Of a stretch of 39,466 bases of DNA, positions 16,342-25,669 are shown one piece after another. A program made the position numbers and the translations under genes. This stretch comes from Acidobacteriaceae bacterium. GTDB taxonomy: Bacteria; Acidobacteriota; Terriglobia; Terriglobales; Acidobacteriaceae. The DNA is taken from the NCBI GenBank assembly GCA_003165075.1, contig PLSM01000083.1:1-39466 (forward strand), written 5' to 3'. The notes beneath the pieces are model-generated. The model was not told where the DNA came from, searched no databases, and saw nothing but the letters and a program-made list of their open reading frames with translations. How positions within the stretch are numbered: the first letter of the stretch is position 1; every line of letters starts with the position of its first letter.

Positions 16342-17283
16342 TTGCCTGAGATTCACAATCCTGATCTTCAATCCAGCAATTCTGGCGGCAACGGTGATGC
16401 ACGCTCTCTGCTGGCTTTCACCCTGCTGGCCTTCATGCTCCTCTTTGGCTACCAACATGTTCAGAGGCCCAAACCCCCCGCTCAAATGCAATCTCCAGCG
16501 CTTCAAGCGGTGATCGCCAAAGCGCCGGCAGCAGTGGCTGGTGGTCAATCCATCCAGCAAACTAGCAATTTTGGATGGCTGACATTCATCGCCAAACCGC
16601 TCTATCTGGCGCTGCGTTTTCTCCACCAGCGCGGAGTTGGAAACTGGGGCTGGGCCATCATCGTTTTCACCGTGATATTTAACGTGCTGATCCTCTGGCC
16701 ACGGATGATGTCGATGAAGTCGTCATTGAAAATGATGCGTGTTCAACCCAAGGTTGACGCCCTCAAAAAGCGATACGCACACCTCAAGATCAACGACCCC
16801 AAGCGGCTGGAAATGAACGCGGAGATGATGGCCCTCTACAAGGCTGAGGGGGCCAATATGTTTGGTGGCTGCCTGCCCTTGCTTTTACAAATGCCGCTGC
16901 TCTTTGCCTACATGAGCGTGCTGCGGAACGCGGCCGAGTTGCACCAGGCGCACTGGCTATGGCTCACCGACCTCTCCTTGCCCGACCCGCTGCACATTTT
17001 GCCTCTTCTTATCATCGCGAGCATGTGCCTGACGCAGTACATTACGCCCGTGCCCGGCATGACGGCGTCCCAGCGGTGGATGCTCGGTATTCTGATGCCC
17101 GCAGTCATGGGCTTTTCTCTATGGCGTTACGCCTCGGGGCTGTCGCTTTACTGGGTCACCGGCAACGTTATCAACCTGCTGATCCAGTTGGCAATCAATC
17201 GTAGCAAGATGGGCAAGGAGATGCGCTCGCTTGCTGCCGCGCGAGCCGATCTAAACCCTGACACCAGCAAGGATCGAGGGTAG
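16342..17283 (+). CDS. YidC/Oxa1-family membrane insertase paralogue, short form, TTG start, 313 aa
   Basis: Inserts proteins into the inner membrane. The TTG at 16342 is chosen: it follows AAGGAAAAGG (16326-16335) by six bases, and the protein then begins MPEIHNPDLQSSNSGG, the opening I associate with acidobacterial YidC. Helix 1 is RSLLAFTLLAFMLLFGYQ (21-38). The insertase core follows from about residue 79: GWLTFIAKPLYLAL, NWGWAIIVFTVIFNVLILWP, the cytoplasmic hairpin SSLKMMRVQPKVDALKKRYA, NMFGGCLPLLLQMPLLFAYM, LHILPLLIIASMCLTQYITP and LSLYWVTGNVINLLIQ. Only about 40 residues separate helix 1 from the core, where Gram-negative YidC has a periplasmic domain of 200 or more residues, so the total is 313 rather than 550-600. 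At the E. coli Arg366 position the residue appears to be Asn (N114). The neighbours are arsenic genes, not rpmH/rnpA, so this is probably a second copy. Confidence 0.88.
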   Translation: MPEIHNPDLQSSNSGGNGDARSLLAFTLLAFMLLFGYQHVQRPKPPAQMQSPALQAVIAKAPAAVAGGQSIQQTSNFGWLTFIAKPLYLALRFLHQRGVGNWGWAIIVFTVIFNVLILWPRMMSMKSSLKMMRVQPKVDALKKRYAHLKINDPKRLEMNAEMMALYKAEGANMFGGCLPLLLQMPLLFAYMSVLRNAAELHQAHWLWLTDLSLPDPLHILPLLIIASMCLTQYITPVPGMTASQRWMLGILMPAVMGFSLWRYASGLSLYWVTGNVINLLIQLAINRSKMGKEMRSLAAARADLNPDTSKDRG

Positions 17284-17307
17284 GAAGGAACCACAGGCCA
17301 ACCCGCT

Positions 17308-18813
17308 TCACTTCGGCAACTGCGACGCATCCCACCCGCCGCCGAGGGCGCGGAGGAGCTGGACGCTGGCTGCGAATTGGCGGGTCTGCAAGTCGGTCGC
17401 CGTGCGCTGATTGGTCAGCAGGGTGCTTTCGGCGGTCAGCACTTCAAGATAACTTGTCACTCCGCCTTTATAGCGCTGGTTCGAGAGGTCCAGAGAGTGC
17501 CGCGCGTCGTCCACGGCCCGGCCCTCGGCCACCGACTCCTGCTCCAGGATGCGCAAGTCGGAGAGTTTGTCTTCCACCTCGTTGAAAGCCGCCAGCACCG
17601 TGGCCTTGTACGTGGCTGCATCGGATTCGTAGAGATGGCGGGTCTGGTCGGTGAGGGCGTGGCGCTGGCCGGCGTCGAACAGCAGCTCCGTCGCCTGCGC
17701 GCCCAATGACCACAGTGCGCTTGGCCCCTGCAGCCAGGTGCCGCCGTGGGTACTTTCAAAACCCCCCGTGCCGCCCAGCGTAATGGTTGGATAGAACGCA
17801 CTGACGGCGATGCCGATCTGGGCGTTGGCGGCTGCCACGCGGCGTTCGCTCGCGGCAATGTCGGGCCGCCGCTCCATCAACTCCGAGGGCACGCCCGGCG
17901 GAATATTGGGCAGGGCAGGATCGAGCGGCGCGGGCGGCAGAGTCAGCTCGCTGGCCTCCATATTAGCCAGGGTCGCAATCGCATGCTCGTATTCAGTGCG
18001 CGCCTGGTTGATGTCGATCAACTGCGCCCGTACAGTTTCCAGCACGGTGCGTGCCTGGGCCACATCCACGTCGGTGCCGATCCCGCCGCCGAACCGGCGC
18101 TGGGTCAGGTCCAGTTGCCGCTCGTAGTCGGTCACGGTCGATTCGAGCAGGCGGCTCTGCGAGTCCAGCCCGCGCAGCTCAAAGTAATCCTGGGCCAGTT
18201 CGGCGTGCAGGCTCAGGTCCAGGGTGGCCATATCCGCTGCGCTCGCCTGCGCGGTCTCGTGCGCGGCCTCCACGGTGCGGCGGATGCGGCCCCAGAAGTC
18301 CGGCTCCCAACTCGCCTGGCCGGTCAGGAGAAGGTCGTTGTAGTTGCTGGTGGTGGTGGCCAGCGGGCGATGGGCAGAGAGCTTATCGTGCGCGGCGGAG
18401 GGTCCCGCGGAGAGCGTGGGAAAGAAGGCTGCCCGGGCGACGGCAATCTGGTCGCGCGCGGCCAGGTAGGTCTCCAGGGCGCTGCGCAGGCTTTCGTTGT
18501 GCGCGCCCACGCGTTCTTCCAGCTGGTTAAGCCGCGGGTCCTGGTAGATCTCCCACCACTTTCCCGTCCCAGCCTGCCCTGGCGCGGCGGCCTGCCAGGT
18601 GCCGCCGGCCGGGTTCGGCGGAGGAATAGCGGCGGTCTCCTTATAGGCCGCGGGCGCGGTATAGATAGGACGCGAGTAATTAGGCCCGACGGGCTTGCAG
18701 CCGGTGAGGATGAGAAGCGCAGTCATTGGCAATGCGAGGCAGGCAGCCTTCCCCAGTCCCGGAATCAGGACCTGGAGCGCCCGGCGGTCGCGGTCGAGCG
18801 GCCATCTCCGCAT
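17308..18813 (-). CDS. Outer-membrane factor (NodT/TolC-like lipoprotein) of RND efflux system, 501 aa
   Basis: Outer-membrane channel of a tripartite pump. The signal peptide ends in the lipobox LTGC (C39), giving mature CKPVGPNYSRP, the usual NodT-family start. Two repeats of long helices and strands follow: WWEIYQDPRLNQLEERV / ARAAFFPTLSAGPS / LTQRRFGGGIGTDVDVAQAR, then MERRPDIAASERRVAAANAQ / VSAFYPTITLGGTGGF / LDLSNQRYKGGVTSYLEVL. The start is fixed by GGGAGG nine bases upstream, which lies in the last codons of the adaptor gene; the gap to the adaptor stop is two bases. It is the last gene of the RND-adaptor-OMF operon and convergent with the YidC-like gene. Confidence 0.93.
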   Translation of the reverse strand: MRRWPLDRDRRALQVLIPGLGKAACLALPMTALLILTGCKPVGPNYSRPIYTAPAAYKETAAIPPPNPAGGTWQAAAPGQAGTGKWWEIYQDPRLNQLEERVGAHNESLRSALETYLAARDQIAVARAAFFPTLSAGPSAAHDKLSAHRPLATTTSNYNDLLLTGQASWEPDFWGRIRRTVEAAHETAQASAADMATLDLSLHAELAQDYFELRGLDSQSRLLESTVTDYERQLDLTQRRFGGGIGTDVDVAQARTVLETVRAQLIDINQARTEYEHAIATLANMEASELTLPPAPLDPALPNIPPGVPSELMERRPDIAASERRVAAANAQIGIAVSAFYPTITLGGTGGFESTHGGTWLQGPSALWSLGAQATELLFDAGQRHALTDQTRHLYESDAATYKATVLAAFNEVEDKLSDLRILEQESVAEGRAVDDARHSLDLSNQRYKGGVTSYLEVLTAESTLLTNQRTATDLQTRQFAASVQLLRALGGGWDASQLPK

Positions 18814-18815
18814 CG

Positions 18816-20042
18816 CTATTTGCCTCCCACGTTGGCTTGGTTTGCCGGGTTCACCGGAGACACCTTTTCGCCCTCGATGATCGAGTCGGGTGGGTCCTGG
18901 ATCACCCTGTCGCCGGCGTTGAGCCCGTTCACGATCTGCACGTTGGCGCCATCGTCCTCACTGATAACTACCCGAACCAGGTGCGCCACGTTGCCGTTGG
19001 CCACGGTGCCCACCTGCAATCCTTCCCGGCGAAAGATCAGCGCGGAAACCGGCACGATGAAGGTGGGGCCGGTGGGGGTCGTCTTGAAGTGCACCTGGGC
19101 CAGCGAGCCGGGCAGCAACTGGCCGTCGCGGTTGTCCACATCGATTTCCACCAGCAGCGTGCGGCTCACCGGATCGATGGCGTCGGCTGTGCGCACCAGC
19201 TTGCCTTGGTAAGTTTTGCCGGGGTGCTCGGGAAAGGTGAGGTCGATCTTCGCGCCCAGCTTCGCACTCTGCGAATAAGGCTGGGGCACGTTGGTATAAA
19301 CGCGCAAGGTGTGGATGGCCTGCATGTGGAACAGCTCTTTCGCCGCGCCCTGGTCTATCAGTTGACCGGTGTCGATATTACGGGCGGTGACCACCCCGTC
19401 AAACGGTGCGTAGATCTTCTCAAACGATTGCAATTCGTGCAGCCGCTGCACGTTGGCCTGGGCGGAGCGAACCGCCGCCGCAGTGGCCGCGGCCTGGTTG
19501 ACAAAGGTATCGGTGTCCTGGTGGGAGACGGCGTCGGACTTGACCAGCCCCGTGTAGCGCTCGGCCTGGATACGGGCGTTGTTGGCATTGGCCTGCGCGG
19601 TGGCCAGATCGGCCTCGGCCTGCGCTAGTTGCTGATCGATTTCGGGAGTGTCGATCACCGCCAGCAGCGCGCCCTTCTTCACCTTGGCGCCAATGTCGAA
19701 GTACCAATGAAGCAGATAGCCCGAGGTGCGCGCATAGATGGGCGAATCCGTGAAGGCCGTCACGTTGCCAGGCAGCAGAAGGTTGTCCACCGGCGCGCCT
19801 GGCGTGGGCGGCAGGGCGAACACGGTGGGCGCGGCCAGCTCGTTGGTGGTCTTGGCCAGCACATCGTTGTGGTGCATGCGGCTCAGTATGCCCAGCCCGG
19901 CCACCACCGCACCGGCCAAAAGCACAACCACTATGCCGGTCACGGCGAAGCGCGCTGGGGTGGCCTTCTGCTCGGGCGCTCCGTCGTGATGCTCGGCCGC
20001 CGGAGGAGCTGGATTCGTGTTCGGATTGGATTCGTTGGTCAT
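18816..20042 (-). CDS. RND efflux periplasmic adaptor (membrane fusion protein), 408 aa
   Basis: It links the RND permease to the outer-membrane factor. A cytoplasmic N-terminus (30 residues) precedes one membrane helix (RFAVTGIVVVLLAGAVVAGL, 31-50). Then come the first half of the lipoyl domain (YLLHWYFDIGAKVKKGALLA), a helical hairpin (QQLAQAEADLATAQANANNA), the second lipoyl half (YAPFDGVVTARNIDTGQLID) and the beta-barrel and membrane-proximal domains (KTYQGKLVRTADAIDPVSR, LIFRREGLQVGTV). ATG 20042 is preferred over a TTG three codons earlier because GGAG lies about ten bases upstream. It begins 38 bp after the RND gene. Confidence 0.93.
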   Translation of the reverse strand: MTNESNPNTNPAPPAAEHHDGAPEQKATPARFAVTGIVVVLLAGAVVAGLGILSRMHHNDVLAKTTNELAAPTVFALPPTPGAPVDNLLLPGNVTAFTDSPIYARTSGYLLHWYFDIGAKVKKGALLAVIDTPEIDQQLAQAEADLATAQANANNARIQAERYTGLVKSDAVSHQDTDTFVNQAAATAAAVRSAQANVQRLHELQSFEKIYAPFDGVVTARNIDTGQLIDQGAAKELFHMQAIHTLRVYTNVPQPYSQSAKLGAKIDLTFPEHPGKTYQGKLVRTADAIDPVSRTLLVEIDVDNRDGQLLPGSLAQVHFKTTPTGPTFIVPVSALIFRREGLQVGTVANGNVAHLVRVVISEDDGANVQIVNGLNAGDRVIQDPPDSIIEGEKVSPVNPANQANVGGK

Positions 20043-20080
20043 AGCAAACAACTCCGCGAAACTAAGGCTGTGGACGTGGG

Positions 20081-23000
20081 CTAATCGAACTCGTCAAAGG
20101 ACTCGGCCAGTTTGGCGCCGCGTGCGGCTTTATCGCTGCGCTCGAGCCAGCCGTGAACGACAGAGAAAAATGCCGGGACAAAGAAGAGCGTGGCCACGGT
20201 GGCCAGCAGCAAGCCGCCGATGACGGCGCGGCCCAGAGGCGCGTTTTGTTCGCCTCCGTCGCCCAGGCCCAGGGCCATGGGCACCATGCCGATGATCATG
20301 GCCAGGGCGGTCATCAGCACCGGGCGCAGCCGGACGAAGCCTGCGTTGAGCGCGGCGCGGCGCGCGTCGCCCACCAGGATCTCCAACTGCTCACGGGCAA
20401 AGCTGACCACCAGGATGGAGTTGGCCGTGGCCACGCCCATGCACATGATGGCGCCGGTGAGGGCCGGCACGCTAAGCCGGGTGTTGGTGAGGAAGAGGAA
20501 CCAGACAATGCCGGCCAATGCCGCGGGCAGCGCGGAAATGATGAGGAACGGGTCAAGCCACGACTGGAAGTTGACCACGATGAGCAGATAGACAAGCAGG
20601 ATGGAGAAGGCCAGGCCGGCGAGCAGGCCAACGTAGGACGACTTCATCGTCTCGCTCTGGCCGCGGAGGACAAAGTGGGAACCGCGCGGTAGTTCTGTCT
20701 GGTGGCGGGCAATGATTCTTTCTATGGAACGGGTCACCGTGCCCAGATCGGTTCCGTCCACATTGGCAAAGATGTCGATCACCGGCTGGGCGTCGTAATG
20801 GCTCACGGTGCCCAGTTCGGCGCCAGGCACAATGCTGGCCATGTTGCCCAGTACCTGGACGGGCTGAGCGGCCCCCGGCGCGCCGGTCGAGGTGCCAGTG
20901 TTCGCAGGCGCTGTAGTTGTGGAGCTGGTAACCGGAAGACTCTTGAGCGCGGCCAGCGAATCCAGGCCGTATTGCGGGGCCTGGACGGCCACGTTATAGC
21001 TGACGCCGTTCGCCGGATCGAGATAGAAGCTGGGGCTGGTCTGGAAGCTGCCGCTCAGGGCCACCAGCAGGCTTTGGGCCACATTCTGTTGCGAAAGCCC
21101 GACCGACCGGGCGCGGGTGCGGTCCACGTTCACGGTGAAGTTGGGCAGGTCGAAGGGCTGCTGGATGCGGGCGTCGGCGACCCCGGGAACGTAGCGGACC
21201 TCATTGAGCATGCGCTCGGCCAGGGAGCGGTCGCCATACAGATTGGGACCGATGAGCTCAATATCGATAGGCGCGGAGAGACCGAAGTTCAGAATCTGCG
21301 TGACGATGTCCACGGGGAGTACGTAAAAGGTCACGCCGGGATACTGCTGGGCCAGTACCTTGCGCAAGTGTTCGACGTAGTTCTGGGTAGGATGATGGTC
21401 CGGGCTCAACTGCACTTGAATATCGGCATCGGCGGATCCCACGGGTGCGGATGTCGAGTAGGACAGGTTCAGGCCGGAGTAGGGCAGCCCGATGTTGTCG
21501 ACGATGGTGACCACTTCCTTCGCCGGAATGTCTCTGCGGATGGTGTCGTCGACATGGTCGCAGAGCGCGGCCATCTCCTCGATGCGGGTTCCGGTGCGGG
21601 CGCGGACGTGCAGCTTGAACTGTCCGGCGTCTACCGATGGAAAGAAGTCCTGGCCCAGCCATGGAGCGAGCAATCCCACCGACGCCAGGGCAAATACCAG
21701 AAAAAGGATGAGGAAGACCGGGGCGTGGTCGACGCATAGCGTGAGCAGGCCCAGGTAGAAGCGGCGAAACTTTTCAAAGCCGGACTCGAAGGCCAGTTGA
21801 AAGCGCGTGAATGGATTACGACTGTGGCTCTTTCGCGCGGCCTCGGCGTCGTCGTGCTCGTGCAGCAGGTACTTGGCCATGGTGGGCACCACTGTGCGCG
21901 AGAGCAGGTAGCTGGCCAGCATGGCAAAAACCACGGCCTCGGCAAGCGGCACGAACAGGTACCGCGCTACGCCGCTGAGCAGAAACATGGGCACGAAGAC
22001 GATGCAGATCGACAAGGTGGAGACGAAAGCGGGGACCGCGATTTGCGCCGCGCCGTCAAGGATGGCCTGCTCGATCTCCTTGCCTGACTCCAGATTGCGG
22101 TTGATATTCTCGATTTCGACCGTGGCATCGTCCACCAGGATGCCGACGGCCAGCGCCAGCCCGCCCAGGGTCATGATGTTGATGGTCTCGTGCAGCACTG
22201 AGAGCACGGTGATCGAGCAAAGAATTGACAGCGGGATCGACACCGCGATGATCAGCGTCGAGCGCCAACTGCCCAGGAAGACCAGGATCATGACGGCCGT
22301 CAGGCAGGCCGCAACAATCGCCTCGCGCACCACGCCATTAATTGCACTGCGGACAAAGATCGACTGGTCGGCGAGGAAGTTGATTTGCAGTTGCGGCGGT
22401 AGCTGTCCCTTGATGCCGGCAAGCTTGGTGCGGATGCCGGCGATGATGTCGAGCGTAGACGACGAGCCCGTCTTCATGATGCTCATCATGATCGCGCGGC
22501 GGCCGTCCACACGTACGATGTTGGTCTGCGGCGGATTGCCGTCGCGCACGTGGGCCACGTCGCGCACGTAGATCACGGCGCCGTTGACCGCGCGGATGGG
22601 AAGATCGTTCAGCTGGTTCACTATGCTGGGCGCGGAGTTGGTTTCGATCGCATACTCAAAGCGGTCCAGCTTCATGGTGCCCGATGGCACAATCAGGTTC
22701 TGGGCGGCAACGGCATTCACCACGTCGGCAGGTGAGAGCCCTTTGGCCTCCAGCTCGGGCAGATTGATGTCCACCTGAATCTGGCGCTGCTTGCCGCCGT
22801 AGGGGAAGGGCGTTTGCGCTCCCTCGACGGTTGCCAATTGCGTGCGGATGGTGTTCGAGCCCAGATCGAAAACCTGCTGCTCGTTCAGGCCCTGTCCTGA
22901 AATTCCCAACAGCAGCACCGGTACGCTCGAAGCGTTGTACTGGATGATGAAGGGCGGAAGGCTGCCGGGAGGAAGGCTGCGCAACTGCACCTGGCTGATC

Positions 23001-23332
23001 GCTGTTACCTGGGCCACCGCTGCGCCGATGTTCACATGCGGCTGGAAATAGATCTTGATGACCGAAAGGCCGTTCAGCGACTGCGACTCGATATGCTCTA
23101 TGTCGTTGACCGCGGTGGTCATGCCCCGCTCGCTGTTGAAGGCGATCCGGTTTGACATCTCCTGGGCGGAGAGGCCGGTGTACTGCCACACTACCGTGAC
23201 CACCGGGATATCGATATTCGGAAAGATGTCCGTAGGCATCGTAACGATGCTGTACGCGCCAAGGATGAGAATCAGCAGCGCAAAAACGACAAAGGTATAA
23301 GGCCGCCGTAACGCAAGCCGGACAATCCACAT
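20081..23332 (-). CDS. RND efflux permease (HAE1-like), 1083 aa
   Basis: Proton-driven inner-membrane pump of the AcrB superfamily. It starts [20 protein letters not shown] (helix 1) with two large periplasmic loops. Helix 4 carries the proton-relay pair in [20 protein letters not shown]. The second half begins after [20 protein letters not shown] and ends with the helix series [20 protein letters not shown] and [20 protein letters not shown]. About 25 extra residues, rich in Thr/Ser/Ala/Pro/Gly (from [18 protein letters not shown]), sit near residues 800-826 in the second periplasmic loop, the same place where the third RND protein of the window has a larger insertion. It is the first gene of a three-gene operon with its own adaptor and outer-membrane factor. 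The substrate is unknown. Confidence 0.93.
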   Translation of the reverse strand: MWIVRLALRRPYTFVVFALLILILGAYSIVTMPTDIFPNIDIPVVTVVWQYTGLSAQEMSNRIAFNSERGMTTAVNDIEHIESQSLNGLSVIKIYFQPHVNIGAAVAQVTAISQVQLRSLPPGSLPPFIIQYNASSVPVLLLGISGQGLNEQQVFDLGSNTIRTQLATVEGAQTPFPYGGKQRQIQVDINLPELEAKGLSPADVVNAVAAQNLIVPSGTMKLDRFEYAIETNSAPSIVNQLNDLPIRAVNGAVIYVRDVAHVRDGNPPQTNIVRVDGRRAIMMSIMKTGSSSTLDIIAGIRTKLAGIKGQLPPQLQINFLADQSIFVRSAINGVVREAIVAACLTAVMILVFLGSWRSTLIIAVSIPLSILCSITVLSVLHETINIMTLGGLALAVGILVDDATVEIENINRNLESGKEIEQAILDGAAQIAVPAFVSTLSICIVFVPMFLLSGVARYLFVPLAEAVVFAMLASYLLSRTVVPTMAKYLLHEHDDAEAARKSHSRNPFTRFQLAFESGFEKFRRFYLGLLTLCVDHAPVFLILFLVFALASVGLLAPWLGQDFFPSVDAGQFKLHVRARTGTRIEEMAALCDHVDDTIRRDIPAKEVVTIVDNIGLPYSGLNLSYSTSAPVGSADADIQVQLSPDHHPTQNYVEHLRKVLAQQYPGVTFYVLPVDIVTQILNFGLSAPIDIELIGPNLYGDRSLAERMLNEVRYVPGVADARIQQPFDLPNFTVNVDRTRARSVGLSQQNVAQSLLVALSGSFQTSPSFYLDPANGVSYNVAVQAPQYGLDSLAALKSLPVTSSTTTAPANTGTSTGAPGAAQPVQVLGNMASIVPGAELGTVSHYDAQPVIDIFANVDGTDLGTVTRSIERIIARHQTELPRGSHFVLRGQSETMKSSYVGLLAGLAFSILLVYLLIVVNFQSWLDPFLIISALPAALAGIVWFLFLTNTRLSVPALTGAIMCMGVATANSILVVSFAREQLEILVGDARRAALNAGFVRLRPVLMTALAMIIGMVPMALGLGDGGEQNAPLGRAVIGGLLLATVATLFFVPAFFSVVHGWLERSDKAARGAKLAESFDEFD

Positions 23333-23616
23333 AGGGCTGTTTCTCGCTCCTGAGGCGGGTGATTCGCGGTTGCAGAGTTCCTGGCCGGATCGGCAATTGC
23401 CTCAGTCCGGTTTGGACCGGGTTACCTGGATACAAGACTGGCGAGCGAAGCTGCCGGCCTCAGTTCCGAAACCCCGCTGAATCTACTATGGTAGACGAAG
23501 ACGCTGACCAGAGAAGTACCTACCAGCACGGGAGGGTTACTGGCACACTGTGCAGACGCTTGATCAGGGCCAAAAGATGCATTTTCAGACCATTGATGCC
23601 CCATGTTGCGGAGTTT

Positions 23617-23631
23617 TTCGAGTAACTCGAA
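23617..23631. promoter_or_regulatory. Perfect palindrome, candidate operator of the RND operon
   Basis: TTCGAG / CTCGAA arms around TAA, 15 bp in all, about 285 bp upstream of the RND permease. The size and symmetry resemble TetR-type half-sites, but no regulator gene is adjacent, so the assignment is a guess. Confidence 0.35.
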
Positions 23632-23775
23632 CTATCTTCCCTCGCCCGCAACCATGCCCGCTAAGATGCAACCATAGTCCCGATTGTTACCGCCCTGAGA
23701 TTGGGGGCATTAATCGGGGTCTCGACAGACCGCGATGGATAAATGAATCCTGACTTCGAAACCGCACGGCTCGCC

Positions 23776-23810
23776 GGAGCCCCCGTCGGCAGGTCTTCGT
23801 CGCTGGGGTG
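23776..23810 (+). repeat. REP-like palindrome, copy 3
   Basis: This is the most diverged copy of the 35-bp unit: GGAGCCCCCG, then TCGGCAGGTCTTCGTCGC, then TGGGGTG. The loop (GGTCTT) and the right arm (GTCGCTGGGGTG) are conserved and the left arm has changes. It lies in the spacer just past the 3' end of the HAD-UbiA gene. Confidence 0.7.
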
Positions 23811-23839
23811 GGAAAGCTCAAAATCAAATCATCAAACGC

Positions 23840-25285
23840 CTATGCCGCGAAGATCGCCAGCGCAACCACAGCCGCTCCCACGGCCAAACTAACGCGGTCA
23901 CGTATGGCAAAGACCATCGGGTCGTCATTCAACTCGCCGCGTGAGGCCAGCAGCCAGACGCGCGTGACCCAGAAGAGCAGCAGGGGAACGATCAGCCACA
24001 GCCGCGAAGCGTGACGGTAGAGCACGGTGACGTCGGGCCGCGCGATATAAAGCATGAAAACCACCACGGCAGCGTAAGCGCCGGCGGTTCCAAAACTGCG
24101 TATCTGATCCATGTCGTTCACCACATACCCGCGTCCGTGCAGGACGGTGGCGCCGCGTTCGCGCTGCTTTTCCAGCTCGCTGAAGCGCTTGACCATGGCC
24201 AGGGAAAGAAACAGAAGGGTTGAAAAGCTGGCCAGCCACTGGGAGATCTCGGTGCCGGTGGCAGCACCGCCGGCCAGCATACGCAGGGTGTAGAGCCCGG
24301 AGAGAAGCAAAACGTCCACCACCGCGACGCGCTTCAGATAGAACGAATAGGCCGAGGTCGACACCATGTAGATTCCCAGCCATAGGACAAACGGTGAGGG
24401 AAGAAACGGCACCAGGACCGCCGAAGCCGCGACCAGCAGTAGAACCAGTCCAAGGCCGGCCCCCACCGGCAGATCGCCCGCCGCGAAAGGGCGCATGCGC
24501 TTGACCGGATGCCGCCGGTCATTTTCGATGTCGAGCATATCGTTGACCAGGTAGTTGGCCGAGGCGATAAAGCTGAAACAGAAAAAAGCCGCGATCGCAG
24601 CGCCGACCGATGCCGCCCCCAGTTTGTGCGACAGCGCAAGAGGCACAAGGATAAGGATGTTCTTGGCCCACTGGTGAATGCGGATCGCCTTCAGGAAGGT
24701 TCGCGCCACGGGGCGCTGGTCCTTGAATGTTTTGGCGACGGAAATGCGCCGCAGGCGAAGCGCGGTGCGCAGGCTGTGCGTGGGGTTGGCCAGCATGGCG
24801 GCGTGTGCATGTGCCAGCAGCACCAGGTCGGCCTGGGAGTTGCCGATATAGTCGAATGCGCCGAACCGGGCCTTCAGCAGGGCCAACTTTTTGCCGCTGG
24901 TCAGGTTGGTGGCTCCATCCGAGGCCAGAACCGCGTCGAAGATGCCTAGGTGTGCGGCCACGCGCACAGCCAAAGCGCCGTCGGCGCCGGTGGTCAGGTA
25001 GATGCTCCGGCCCTCGCGCCGTTGCGCCCGCAGGTAGTGGAGCAGGGGGGTATTGTAAGGCAGGCGCGCGGCATTCAGCGGGGCGCGGCGGGCCACCTCG
25101 ATCTTCAGGCGGGCCCGGCCGGCGGCCAGCCACAGGCATAGACGCCAAATTTGCAGGGGCTGGCGGCGTACAAACTGGCAAATTGCATCAAACAGGGTAT
25201 CCGACTTCACCAGGGTGCCATCGAGATCCACACACAATGGCAGCGACAGATCGGGAGGCGCGGCCGTGGTGGAGTTCACTGGCAA
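23840..25285 (-). CDS. HAD hydrolase - UbiA prenyltransferase fusion, 481 aa
   Basis: Two domains. Residues 1-170 are a HAD-type phosphatase domain with LCVDLDGTLVKSD (D20, D22), YLTTGADGALA and DYIGNSQADLVLL (Asn where many HAD proteins have Asp in the GDS motif). Residues about 195-481 are a UbiA-type integral membrane prenyltransferase with YLVNDMLDIENDRRHPVKRM (N248, D249, D252, D256 for the Mg-diphosphate site) and LNDDPMVFAIRDRVS as the second acidic motif. The UbiA half most resembles decaprenyl-phosphate phosphoribose transferases; in that pathway a phosphatase acts on the next intermediate, which would make the fusion logical, but that is inference. The TTG start at 25285 follows GCGAGG by five bases; a GTG two codons later is possible. 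Confidence 0.85.
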   Translation of the reverse strand: MPVNSTTAAPPDLSLPLCVDLDGTLVKSDTLFDAICQFVRRQPLQIWRLCLWLAAGRARLKIEVARRAPLNAARLPYNTPLLHYLRAQRREGRSIYLTTGADGALAVRVAAHLGIFDAVLASDGATNLTSGKKLALLKARFGAFDYIGNSQADLVLLAHAHAAMLANPTHSLRTALRLRRISVAKTFKDQRPVARTFLKAIRIHQWAKNILILVPLALSHKLGAASVGAAIAAFFCFSFIASANYLVNDMLDIENDRRHPVKRMRPFAAGDLPVGAGLGLVLLLVAASAVLVPFLPSPFVLWLGIYMVSTSAYSFYLKRVAVVDVLLLSGLYTLRMLAGGAATGTEISQWLASFSTLLFLSLAMVKRFSELEKQRERGATVLHGRGYVVNDMDQIRSFGTAGAYAAVVVFMLYIARPDVTVLYRHASRLWLIVPLLLFWVTRVWLLASRGELNDDPMVFAIRDRVSLAVGAAVVALAIFAA

Positions 25286-25406
25286 TAGGGCCTCGCAGGA
25301 CTGGACACAAAGGTGCCTGCGGCCGCAACGTGCAACTGCTGACGATGCGACGGAACAAGCGGGCCGCCGCAGACACGCAAGGAGTCAACGTACATCATCA
25401 CGATTC

Positions 25407-25424
25407 GTCCAAATTATAGTGGAC
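25407..25424. promoter_or_regulatory. Inverted repeat enclosing a TATAAT box
   Basis: GTCCA and TGGAC arms flank eight bases containing a consensus -10 for the HAD-UbiA gene (minus strand) and, overlapping it, TATAGT on the plus strand. A dimeric protein bound here would block either promoter. The leader of the HAD-UbiA gene would be about 120 nt. Confidence 0.35.
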
Positions 25425-25549
25425 TGTCAGGGGCAGCACGTTCAATCAGCCGTTCGCCGCATGGATCGGCCGTATATGTTCGTCCTGGGCAACGATCCGG
25501 AACGGAAATCTGGGACGACCGCCGCAGGCGGGCCGGGAGGAACGAAACC

Positions 25550-25563
25550 TTTGTTAGAACAAA
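25550..25563. promoter_or_regulatory. 14-bp palindrome upstream of the MdtABC-like operon
   Basis: TTTGTT and AACAAA arms are separated by AG, about 107 bp upstream of the adaptor gene. It is a candidate operator; no adjacent regulator gene is known. Confidence 0.35.
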
Positions 25564-25669
25564 TACGTCCGTAGAAAAGACCAGGGGCATCTCGCCTTCT
25601 GCACGCCACTGCTAAATTCATGCCCGCACCGTGGGCGCTCACCTGAGAGAAAACGACGGAACCGACATT

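Larger units (their letters stand above)
23333..23839. other. Intergenic stretch of about 500 bp
   Basis: It lies between the RND operon start and the end of the HAD-UbiA gene, both on the minus strand. It contains no supported gene. It holds the perfect palindrome at 23617-23631 and REP-like copy 3 at 23776-23810. A clean -35/-10 for the RND operon was not found. Confidence 0.5.
25286..25669. other. Divergent intergenic region, about 380 bp, with candidate promoter elements
   Basis: It lies between the HAD-UbiA and MdtA-like starts. On the minus strand a perfect TATAAT (25418-25413) sits inside an inverted repeat GTCCA / TGGAC (25407-25411 and 25420-25424); no good -35 was found at the right distance. 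A second palindrome is at 25550-25563. No gene is supported here. Confidence 0.5.

Noticed and set aside
17746..19212. A 488-codon plus-strand ORF
   Set aside because: It lies opposite the outer-membrane factor and adaptor genes, both of which have strong family motifs; its translation is Arg/Gly-rich and unordered.
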